Position numbers and translations under genes: made by a program. This document shows positions 1 to 6,890 of a DNA stretch of 8,431 nucleotides, piece after piece. Source of the stretch: an uncultured Duncaniella sp. (GTDB taxonomy: Bacteria; Bacteroidota; Bacteroidia; Bacteroidales; Muribaculaceae); assembly GCA_910578615.1 (NCBI GenBank), contig CAJTRI010000021.1:18846-27276 (forward strand). The letters are read 5' to 3'. The notes under the pieces were generated by a model. It was not told where the DNA came from. It was given only the letters and a program-made list of their open reading frames with translations, and did not search any database. Each line of letters opens with the position of its first letter. The stretch's first letter is position 1.

Positions 1-3000
1 CAACTCTCCCTCAGGATTTCCGTCACCTTTCACCTTCTCATCGATAAGCGTCATCAGGAACTTGTTCATCTTGGATACATCCAGTTCGATGGTTATATTC
101 TTCACGAGCTTCCCTTTGACGTTCTCAAGAAGCTGTATATTCATGATATTGAAGCGAAGGTCCGAATTGGCAAACCGTCGCTGATACTGTCCGGCAATAA
201 GTATCGGAGTCCCTGGGATACCGTAGTTATGGAAATCTATGTAGGTCTGACCGAAAAGCATAAATTCCACACTGCCGGTGAAATCCTCTATCTTGAGAAT
301 TCCGAACGGCCCCCTCTGACCCTGGCGTGTCTGGAAGTCAACCACCATGCCGCCGAGCTTTACATCAGCACCTTCCACCGGAGTCCTGTCAGAGAATTCC
401 TTGATAGTGCAGCCTGTCCCATGATTAAGTTCCATATAATACGGATCAAGTGGATGTGCGGAGAGATACATGCCCACAAGCTCACGCTCCTTCTCAAGCT
501 TTGTCGCCATAGGCATTTCAGGAGCCGGCACAAATGGCGGACGTCCGGCAGTAGCCATATCGGCATCATCACCGAACAGCGACATTGCCGACGATAATTT
601 ATCATTATGGAAAGCCTGTCCGTAACGCACAAGCACTTCACTGAAAGCTTCACCCTTGGCATTCTCTCCGAAATAATCCTCCCGCTTCATCTCTGTGAAG
701 CTGTCAAAGGCTCCGGCATTGACAAGATTTTCGAAAATTCGACGGTTGATAGCTCCCGAAGGCACGCGCTCCACAAAATCGTAGGGCGACTCATATGGAC
801 CGTTGGCATCACGTTCTTCAATAATAGCCTTGACTACACCCTCTCCAACACCCTTTATGGCTGCGAGACCGAAACGGACATCACCCTGAGAGTTCACACC
901 GAACTCCATGAAGCTCTCATTGACATCCGGACCGAGCACCTTGATGTGCATACGCTTACATTCGTCCATAAAGCCTGTGAGCTTATTGATATCAGAACGG
1001 TTGCGTGTCAAGATTGCCGCCATGTATTCCGACGGATAGTTGGCCTTAAGCCAGGCAGTCTGGAATGCTACCCAAGAGTAGCATGTGGCGTGACTCTTGT
1101 TGAAGGCATAGGATGCGAACTTCTTCCAGTCGTTCCATATCTTTGTCAGCACCTTCGGGTCATGACCGTTGGACTGCCCTCCCTCCATAAACAATGCCTC
1201 AAGCTCGTTCATCTTATCTATGAGCTTCTTTCCCATTGCCTTGCGCAGCGAGTCGCTCTGTCCTCTGGTGAAGTTGGCAAGCAGTCGCGACAGGAGCATG
1301 ACCTGCTCCTGATACACAGTCACACCGTAAGTATCCTTCAGATACTTCTCCATGATAGGTATATCATATGTGATGGGACTGCGACCGTGTTTACGCGCAA
1401 TAAAATCCGGAATATAGTCCATAGGCCCCGGTCGATACAGGGCATTCATGGCTATAAGGTCCTCGAATGTCGACGGCTGAAGCTCCCGCAGATACTTCTG
1501 CATACCTGCCGACTCAAACTGGAATGTGCCGGTGGTGTTACCCTGGCAGTACAGCTCGTAGGTCTTGGGGTCATTGATATCAATGCTGTCGATATCGATG
1601 TCTATACCTCGGGTCTCCTTTATATTGTGAACAGCTTCCTTTATGATCGAAAGGGTCTTTAGCCCGAGGAAGTCCATTTTTATGAGTCCTGTATCCTCGA
1701 TGATCGAACCCTCGTACTGGGTCACGATCATCTTGTCATTGCCCGACGATCCAGGATTCTTGTCGACAGCAGTCGCCACAGGCACCCAGTCGGTGATGGG
1801 GTCACGGCATATGATCACACCACAGGCATGAACACCGGTGTTACGCACATTCCCTTCCAGGCGGCGGGCATACTCAAGCGTCTCGGTGATCAGAGGGTTG
1901 CGTGACGACAATTCCGGACCGAAATCCGGCACAAACTTATAGCAGTTGTTAAGATTGGTCTTTAGTGTCTTTCCGTCAGGGCCGTCAGGCATACGCTTTG
2001 GCACAAGATTGGCAAGACGGTTGCTCTCCGGGAGAGGGAGCTGCTCTACTCTTGCCACATCCTTTATGGCAGACTTCGCAGCCATGGTGCCGAACGTGAT
2101 GATATGCGCCACCTTCTCCGCCCCATACTTCTCTGTCACATAATGAAGCACCTCTCCGCGACCGTCATCATCAAAGTCCACATCAATATCAGGGAGCGAT
2201 ATACGGTCAGGATTGAGGAATCGTTCGAACAGCAGGTCATACTTGATAGGGTCGACCTGCGTGATGCCAAGACAGTATGCCACGACACTTCCGGCTGCCG
2301 ATCCTCGTCCGGGACCTACCGACACTCCGAGTTTGCTGCGTGCTACATTTATGAAGTCCTGCACAATAAGGAAGTAACCGGGAAAACCCATGGTCTTCAT
2401 TATATACAGCTCGAACTTTATACGTTCCTCAAGCTCAGCGGTCAGGGGCGAGCCGTAACGTCGGTCGGCACCCTCGTAAGCAAGTTTCGAAAGATAGTCA
2501 GCCTCAAACTTTATCCTATAAAGCTTGTCATATCCGCCGAGCTTGTCGATCTTTGCCTGAGCCTTTTCAGGGCTGAGCACCACATTGCCGTTCTCATCCT
2601 GAGTGAACTCATCAAAAAGCTCTTTCTCTGTGATTCTCGCCCTGTACTCCTCCTCCGTGCCAAACTCCTTCGGTATCTCGAAGAATGGCATGATGGGAGA
2701 ATGATCTATGGAATAGGTCTCCACCTTGTCGAGAATCTCCATAGTGTTGCTCAACGCTTCGGGCAGGTCGGGGAATATAGCAGCCATCTCTTCCTGACTC
2801 TTGAACCACTCCTGCTTGGTGTAGCGCATTCGGTTGGGTTCAGTCAGGTAGTTATTTGTAGAGATGCATATCAGACGGTCGTGCGACTCGGCATCCTCCG
2901 CATTGATGAAATGAGAGTCGTTTGTAGCTATTATCTTGATATCATGCTTGCGTGCAAGCTCTATTAGAACAGGGTTCACACGCTCCTGTTCTATATATGT

Positions 3001-3684
3001 GTCACGGTTTGCCCCTGGGATATCTGTCTTGTGACGCTGGAGCTCTATATAGTAATCTTCTCCGAAAGTATCCTTGAACCATTTCACCTGGCGGTCGGCC
3101 TCTGCGATATTTCCGGACATTATATATTTCGGTATCTCACCGCCGAGACAGGCAGAGCACACAATCAGCCCCTCCTTATGAGCGGCAAGAGCCTTCTTGT
3201 CAGTGCGGGGATGGTGATAGAATCCTTCGGTGTGAGCCTGCGACACTATCTTTATAAGATTCTTGTAGCCGGTGATATTCTTGGCGAGCACTATAAGATG
3301 CCGTCCCTTGTCGGTCTTGTCGCTACGGTCGGTAAGATCACCCTTTGCGACATACATCTCGCATCCGAATATCGGCTTGAACTTCACTTTCTTCTCAAGC
3401 TTTGCTATCTCAGCCTCCACCTCAGGGCGCATAGCCTCGCGCTCCTCGTCGGTGGCTGCATCCTCAAGCCGCTTGCGTGCCTCCTCGATCTTGCCTTTAT
3501 ATTTCTTCTTGAGCTTGTTTACATAATTGGCAAGCTCCTTGATTCCGAACATATTGCCATGATCAGTCAACGCAAAGCCCGGCATGCCAAGTTCCATCGC
3601 CTTATCGACAAGCCCCGTCACGGAAGCCTGACCGTCAAGCAATGAATACTGGCTGTGAACATGCAGATGTACGAATGGAGTCAT
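1..3684 (-). CDS. dnaE: DNA polymerase III subunit alpha (replicative polymerase), C-terminus cut by window edge
   Basis: Catalytic subunit of the replicative polymerase, acting in the cytoplasm at the fork. The reading frame is open for 1228 codons and leaves the window without a stop; I infer that a few tens of residues are missing. The start at 3684 gives MTPFVHLHVHSQYSLLDG, the usual N-terminus of the family. The PHP domain comes first (about 1-280), with H8/H10, D17, DHG at 41-43, GCE at 107-109, SACLGGE at 177-183 and NDSH at 255-258. The polymerase core follows: GPGRGS at 457-462, PDIDVDFDD at 498-506 (metal-binding aspartates), KMDFLGLKTL with the third catalytic Asp at 671, and YRPGPM at 750-755. 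Next are a helix-hairpin-helix (GVGEG near 945-949), a clamp-motif region (MSLFG near 1034-1038) and an OB-fold (about 1105-1165). A charged insertion interrupts the PHP domain at about 54-101. The gene has its own candidate promoter and no frameshift was seen. Confidence 0.98.
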   Translation of the reverse strand, partial: MTPFVHLHVHSQYSLLDGQASVTGLVDKAMELGMPGFALTDHGNMFGIKELANYVNKLKKKYKGKIEEARKRLEDAATDEEREAMRPEVEAEIAKLEKKVKFKPIFGCEMYVAKGDLTDRSDKTDKGRHLIVLAKNITGYKNLIKIVSQAHTEGFYHHPRTDKKALAAHKEGLIVCSACLGGEIPKYIMSGNIAEADRQVKWFKDTFGEDYYIELQRHKTDIPGANRDTYIEQERVNPVLIELARKHDIKIIATNDSHFINAEDAESHDRLICISTNNYLTEPNRMRYTKQEWFKSQEEMAAIFPDLPEALSNTMEILDKVETYSIDHSPIMPFFEIPKEFGTEEEYRARITEKELFDEFTQDENGNVVLSPEKAQAKIDKLGGYDKLYRIKFEADYLSKLAYEGADRRYGSPLTAELEERIKFELYIMKTMGFPGYFLIVQDFINVARSKLGVSVGPGRGSAAGSVVAYCLGITQVDPIKYDLLFERFLNPDRISLPDIDVDFDDDGRGEVLHYVTEKYGAEKVAHIITFGTMAAKSAIKDVARVEQLPLPESNRLANLVPKRMPDGPDGKTLKTNLNNCYKFVPDFGPELSSRNPLITETLEYARRLEGNVRNTGVHACGVIICRDPITDWVPVATAVDKNPGSSGNDKMIVTQYEGSIIEDTGLIKMDFLGLKTLSIIKEAVHNIKETRGIDIDIDSIDINDPKTYELYCQGNTTGTFQFESAGMQKYLRELQPSTFEDLIAMNALYRPGPMDYIPDFIARKHGRSPITYDIPIMEKYLKDTYGVTVYQEQVMLLSRLLANFTRGQSDSLRKAMGKKLIDKMNELEALFMEGGQSNGHDPKVLTKIWNDWKKFASYAFNKSHATCYSWVAFQTAWLKANYPSEYMAAILTRNRSDINKLTGFMDECKRMHIKVLGPDVNESFMEFGVNSQGDVRFGLAAIKGVGEGVVKAIIEERDANGPYESPYDFVERVPSGAINRRIFENLVNAGAFDSFTEMKREDYFGENAKGEAFSEVLVRYGQAFHNDKLSSAMSLFGDDADMATAGRPPFVPAPEMPMATKLEKERELVGMYLSAHPLDPYYMELNHGTGCTIKEFSDRTPVEGADVKLGGMVVDFQTRQGQRGPFGILKIEDFTGSVEFMLFGQTYIDFHNYGIPGTPILIAGQYQRRFANSDLRFNIMNIQLLENVKGKLVKNITIELDVSKMNKFLMTLIDEKVKGDGNPEGEL

Positions 3685-3725
3685 GGAAATAGATGTCTCA
3701 AAATGGTTAAGGCAAAATACCGACT

Positions 3726-3733
3726 CAAAGTTA
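3726..3733 (-). promoter_or_regulatory. Candidate dnaE promoter, -7 element
   Basis: On the minus strand this reads TAACTTTG, an exact match to the Bacteroidetes -7 consensus TAnnTTTG. It would place the transcript start roughly 35 nt before the dnaE ATG. No TTG is present at the expected -33 distance (about 19 nt upstream), so support comes from one box and its position only. Confidence 0.5.
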
Positions 3734-3872
3734 CACATTATTCCCATAACTCATCCCCTAAAAAATGCTAAAATTCCATGCCGTCAACACACGAGGATGT
3801 TATAAGAATGTTGCGATCATGCTTTAAGTGCACATCAATAAAGAGCGAACCGCAATATCGCGGCACCACAAC

Positions 3873-4934
3873 TTACTTAAGAGCATTCTCTACGGCTTTC
3901 CATATTCCCTCGCCCCTTATTTCACGAGCCACCATAGTGCCGTCTGGAGCGAAAAGCATTATCATAGGTATACCATCGAATCCATATGCATCCATGGGAG
4001 TCATACCGGCATCAATAATCTGAGGCCATTTGTACCCTTCAGAAGCAATGGCTTTCAGTGTGCGGGCAGGATCATCCCACGTAGCCACTCCAAGGATTTC
4101 AAAGCGTTCATCCCCTCCGTATTTCTCATATAAAGGGACAAGAGTCTCCCTCCCCTCAGCACGGCACGGCATACACCAGCTTGCCCAGAAATCCACAAGG
4201 ACATAGCGGCCGCGCCCCACATAGTCGGAGAGCCGCGACACGGCACCGTCGACACTCTTTCCTTCAACGTCGGCAAACATGCATCCCGGACGCATCCTTA
4301 GCGCGGTGGACATCTTCTTATCCCATTTGCGCGTAAACTGCAATCCGAGGAGCTTTGGTGGCAATTCGGAATAAAGCTCCTTCCATTGCTCAGGAGATGA
4401 TGCCATGGCGTACGCCCTCAAAGCCGACTCTGCTATCGCATTATCAGGATTGGCTTGGATAGTCATCTTCATATAATCACGATATGAGCTCAAGATAGGC
4501 TCCATCTTCTCCCGAACTTTACTTTCACCCTCCTCGACGAGATAATATCTCCGAAGTTCCCGGCCTACATTTTCAAGGGCATTCTGATTCATCCTGTGTC
4601 TGCGATACGCCATATTCACACTGTCGCCACTGAGAGGGGCATGATTGGTGAAATCAATCTCCATTACCGAGGGTGACAATATCATCAAAGCAGATTCCCT
4701 GCCGGCATCTATCCTGGCCCACCCTTCACTTGGAGCATTCCCGCTCATTGTGAACCGTCCGTCAGTTATTTCTGCGGAATCAATCAGCTGGTTGGTGTCA
4801 TTCAGCATCAGATAAGCCTTTTGTCCGTCAAGCTCGGTAGTGTGCACGTCTCCTGACACAGTATACTTGAATGCCGATGCATATAGACCTATGAAGAATA
4901 GGACAATGCTAATTGAATGCCTGTGATTTATCAT
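3873..4934 (-). CDS. Exported TlpA-like thiol-disulfide oxidoreductase with DUF4369-like N-terminal domain
   Basis: A 353-residue protein of the two-part type common in Bacteroidetes. Residues 1-21 form a signal peptide: a hydrophobic stretch from about 8 to 19, then ASA at 19-21 as a likely signal peptidase I site. There is no lipobox cysteine, so it is probably soluble in the periplasm rather than a lipoprotein. Residues about 24-105 resemble DUF4369 (beta-rich, with the DSAEITDGRFTMSG pattern at 52-65). A helical, charged linker follows (about 110-210). The C-terminal thioredoxin fold has VDFWASWCMPCRAE at 247-260 with redox cysteines C254 and C257, and a probable cis-proline at GIP 321-323. 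The inferred role is to reduce or rearrange disulfides in exported proteins; the substrate is unknown. An extra cysteine (C218) sits just before the fold. It is divergent from dapA, and the dnaE start lies 188 bp downstream on the same strand. Confidence 0.9.
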   Translation of the reverse strand: MINHRHSISIVLFFIGLYASAFKYTVSGDVHTTELDGQKAYLMLNDTNQLIDSAEITDGRFTMSGNAPSEGWARIDAGRESALMILSPSVMEIDFTNHAPLSGDSVNMAYRRHRMNQNALENVGRELRRYYLVEEGESKVREKMEPILSSYRDYMKMTIQANPDNAIAESALRAYAMASSPEQWKELYSELPPKLLGLQFTRKWDKKMSTALRMRPGCMFADVEGKSVDGAVSRLSDYVGRGRYVLVDFWASWCMPCRAEGRETLVPLYEKYGGDERFEILGVATWDDPARTLKAIASEGYKWPQIIDAGMTPMDAYGFDGIPMIMLFAPDGTMVAREIRGEGIWKAVENALK

Positions 4935-4960
4935 CTCAAATTAATGTTTGGTATGTCCGG

Positions 4961-4991
4961 TAAAGGTAGGTAAAAATGCCGGATAAACAAA
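4961..4991 (-). promoter_or_regulatory. Candidate promoter of the thioredoxin-like gene
   Basis: On the minus strand, TTTG (4988-4991) is followed by a 19-nt spacer and TACCTTTA (4961-4968), which matches TAnnTTTG except at the last base. The spacing is what Bacteroidetes promoters use. The transcript would begin about 20 nt before the ATG at 4934. No Shine-Dalgarno site is visible in that short leader. Confidence 0.6.
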
Positions 4992-5036
4992 ATTTGCCAA
5001 ATCACACCCTATACCGGAGCATCTTTAGTGATTTTG

Positions 5037-5067
5037 TTTGCAAAACGGCAAAATTTGTGTAATTTTG
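5037..5067 (+). promoter_or_regulatory. Candidate dapA promoter (-33 and -7 elements)
   Basis: TTTG at 5037-5040, a spacer of exactly 19 nt, then TAATTTTG at 5060-5067. Both elements match the Bacteroidetes sigma-ABfr consensus. The predicted transcript start is near 5073, leaving a leader of roughly 17 nt before the dapA ATG with no purine-rich ribosome site (the bases before ATG are ACTCTTTTT). This is the best promoter in the window. Confidence 0.75.
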
Positions 5068-5069
5068 CC
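5047..5069. repeat. Perfect 9-bp inverted repeat over the dapA promoter, possible operator
   Basis: GGCAAAATT (5047-5055) and AATTTTGCC (5061-5069) are exact reverse complements separated by TGTGT. The right arm contains most of the -7 box and the left arm lies in the spacer, so a dimeric protein bound here would block the promoter. The inner 9-mer CAAAATTTG (5049-5057) recurs at 4988-4996 over the -33 element of the divergent gene. A role as operator is inference; part of the symmetry comes from the AT-rich promoter consensus itself. Confidence 0.4.
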
Positions 5070-5089
5070 ATCCCGAAACCACTCTTTTT

Positions 5090-5977
5090 ATGGACTACGA
5101 CCGATTACGCGGAATGGGCGTGGCTATGACCACACCATTCAATACTGACGAATCAATCGACTATGACACTCTCGATTTCCACATCGACTACCTCATAAAC
5201 GAGGGAGCCGACTACATAGTGGCTCTCGGCACTACAGCCGAGACTCCGACTCTGAGCCGCGAAGAAAAAACCGAGCTTGAGAAACGCATTCTCGATCGTG
5301 TGGCAGGACGCGTACCTGTGGTGGTAGGCATCGGAGGCAACAACACCCGAGCCATCGTCGACGAGCTCTCCCACACTGAACGCCTGAACGAATTCGCCGC
5401 CATCCTCTCAGTGGTGCCCTACTACAATAAGCCCACCCAGGAAGGGATGTACCGCCACTTCTCTGCGATAGCAAAGGCAAGCCCGATACCTATTATACTA
5501 TATAATATACCCGGACGCTCCGGGGTGAATATGGATGTCGATACCATCATACGTCTCGCCCGCGAGAATCCAGGCAAGATAATCGGCATCAAGGAGGCAT
5601 CAGGCAATATGGAACAGGCATCGCTCATCATCACACGCCGCCCTGAAGGGTTCCTCGTGCTATCCGGCGACGATTCTCTTGCCCACACCATGATCGGTAA
5701 AGGTGGCGACGGAGTGATTTCGGTGCTCGGCAACGCCTATCCGCGCCAGTTCACCTCCATGATACACCTGAGCCTTGACCCCGAACGTCACGACGAGGCA
5801 ACCCCTCTTCATCAGAGTTTTTCAGCGTTCTACTCCCTTCTGTTCAAGGACGGAAACCCTGCGGGCATAAAATCATTGCTCCACCATATGTTCCCACGCT
5901 ACAACGAGGTGCTCCGATTGCCGCTTGTTCCTGTTTCCGACTCTACAAGAGCCGCTCTCGGACAAGAATTGCTATAA
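5090..5977 (+). CDS. dapA: 4-hydroxy-tetrahydrodipicolinate synthase
   Basis: Cytoplasmic class I aldolase-type TIM barrel that condenses pyruvate with aspartate semialdehyde, the committed step to diaminopimelate and lysine. It is 295 residues long, normal for the family. Visible motifs are the pyruvate-binding loop GTTAETPTL (47-55), the tyrosine pair in PYYNKPTQEG (110-119, Y111/Y112), ILYNIPGRSG (136-145) with the catalytic Y138 and substrate-binding R143, and GIKEASGN (166-173) with Schiff-base lysine K168. Other members of the family (N-acetylneuraminate lyase, KDG aldolase) are less likely because the GTT loop, YYN pair and arginine together fit DapA. The residues that bind inhibitory lysine in E. 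coli are mostly changed. The ATG at 5090 lies about 17 nt after the predicted transcript start. A hairpin terminator follows, so it is probably a single-gene transcript. Confidence 0.95.
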   Translation: MDYDRLRGMGVAMTTPFNTDESIDYDTLDFHIDYLINEGADYIVALGTTAETPTLSREEKTELEKRILDRVAGRVPVVVGIGGNNTRAIVDELSHTERLNEFAAILSVVPYYNKPTQEGMYRHFSAIAKASPIPIILYNIPGRSGVNMDVDTIIRLARENPGKIIGIKEASGNMEQASLIITRRPEGFLVLSGDDSLAHTMIGKGGDGVISVLGNAYPRQFTSMIHLSLDPERHDEATPLHQSFSAFYSLLFKDGNPAGIKSLLHHMFPRYNEVLRLPLVPVSDSTRAALGQELL

Positions 5978-6004
5978 CTTCACGAAATAGAAAATTTTTT
6001 TCTT

Positions 6005-6040
6005 AAAATCGCCTCCTTTTTAGAAATTGAGGCGATTTTT
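6005..6040 (+). terminator. Rho-independent terminator after dapA
   Basis: AAAATCGCCTC (6005-6015) pairs perfectly with GAGGCGATTTT (6029-6039) across a 13-nt loop, and the downstream arm ends in a run of five T. It starts 27 bp after the dapA stop. The A-run before the stem makes it able to work in both directions, though no gene converges on it here. Confidence 0.85.
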
Positions 6041-6052
6041 CTGTTTTAATTA

Positions 6053-6081
6053 TTGTTTTTCCCGTTTATTTGCTAATTTTG
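6053..6081 (+). promoter_or_regulatory. Candidate promoter of the glycosyltransferase-pyrC operon
   Basis: TAATTTTG at 6074-6081 is identical to the dapA -7 box. A TTG lies at 6053-6055 with an 18-nt spacer, one base shorter than the usual spacing. It comes directly after the dapA terminator, and the predicted start (near 6087) leaves about 30 nt before the ATG at 6117. Confidence 0.6.
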
Positions 6082-6116
6082 CGATTGTAACATACACTCA
6101 TAAATCACCACACGTT

Positions 6117-6890
6117 ATGACGGACACGAGTCCAGCAATCATCGGGCATTCAGCCGACAGCCTCGTTATCATTCCCACTTACAATGAGAAGGAGAATATC
6201 GAGGCGATAATTGCAGCCGTATTCGATTTGCCTCAAATCTTTGATATACTCATCATTGACGACAATTCTCCCGACGGTACAGCCGGGATTGTCAGGGACA
6301 TGATGACTAAATATCAGGGACGGCTCCACATGATCGAACGCAAAGGCAAGCTTGGTCTCGGCACGGCTTACATAACAGGTTTCAAGTGGGCTATCGAGCA
6401 TGGCTACGAATACATATGCGAGATGGACGCCGACTTCTCACACGCCCCGACCGACCTTCCGAAGTTGCGTCAGGCATGTGTCGACGGAGCCGATGTCGCC
6501 ATAGGCTCACGCTACCTCACCGGAGTCAACGTTGTCAACTGGCCCATGGGCAGAGTGCTCATGTCCTACTATGCATCGGTCTACGTACGCATAGTCACCG
6601 GAATGCCGGTGCATGACTCCACGGCAGGATTCGTGTGTTACCGCAGCAGGGTGCTACGCGCGCTCCCTCTCGACAAGATACGTTTCAAAGGTTACGCATT
6701 CCAGATCGAGATGAAATATCTGGCACACAAGTACGGCTTCAGGATAACTGAGGTCCCCATAGTATTCGTCAATCGTGTACTCGGCACATCCAAGATGAGT
6801 TCCGGCATATTCAGCGAGGGATTCTTCGGAGTAATGCGACTCAAACTCAGCAGCATCTTCACCAAATATCCTGATTACAGCAGGCAATGA
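6117..6890 (+). CDS. GT2 glycosyltransferase, polyprenol-phosphate mannosyltransferase-like (DPM1 type)
   Basis: A 257-residue family 2 glycosyltransferase that most resembles catalytic dolichol/polyprenol-phosphate mannose synthases, which move mannose from GDP-mannose to a lipid phosphate on the inner face of the membrane. The nucleotide-sugar fold shows VIIPTYNEKENI (17-28), IIDDNSPDGT (46-55), the metal-binding DAD in CEMDADFSHAP (101-111) and GSRY (130-133). HDSTAGFVCYR and FKGYAFQIEMKY follow in the second half. There are no C-terminal membrane helices, unlike many bacterial GtrB or two-domain forms. The start at 6117 is chosen because an in-frame ATG at 6027 would sit inside the dapA terminator and upstream of the promoter. 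The sugar is inferred from family resemblance; glucose is possible. The stop overlaps the pyrC start by four bases. Confidence 0.85.
   Translation: MTDTSPAIIGHSADSLVIIPTYNEKENIEAIIAAVFDLPQIFDILIIDDNSPDGTAGIVRDMMTKYQGRLHMIERKGKLGLGTAYITGFKWAIEHGYEYICEMDADFSHAPTDLPKLRQACVDGADVAIGSRYLTGVNVVNWPMGRVLMSYYASVYVRIVTGMPVHDSTAGFVCYRSRVLRALPLDKIRFKGYAFQIEMKYLAHKYGFRITEVPIVFVNRVLGTSKMSSGIFSEGFFGVMRLKLSSIFTKYPDYSRQ

Noticed and set aside
607..1662. A 351-codon open frame on the plus strand opposite dnaE.
   Set aside because: It is fully antisense to conserved polymerase motifs, its translation resembles no family I know, and long antisense frames are common opposite coding sequence of this codon bias.
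2104..3645. Two further plus-strand frames opposite dnaE (2104-2967 and 3031-3645).
   Set aside because: They are antisense to the dnaE palm and PHP regions, with no recognisable domain and no promoter.
3850..3863. CCGC/GCGG hairpin just downstream of the thioredoxin-like gene stop.
   Set aside because: The stem is only four base pairs and no T-run follows on the minus strand, so it is too weak to call a terminator.
3778..4133. Short plus-strand frames at 3778-4023 and 3828-4133.
   Set aside because: Most of their length is antisense to the 3' end of the thioredoxin-like gene, and they show no protein features.
5153..5733. Minus-strand frames opposite dapA.
   Set aside because: They lie antisense to the catalytic motifs of a clear dapA gene and have no independent support.
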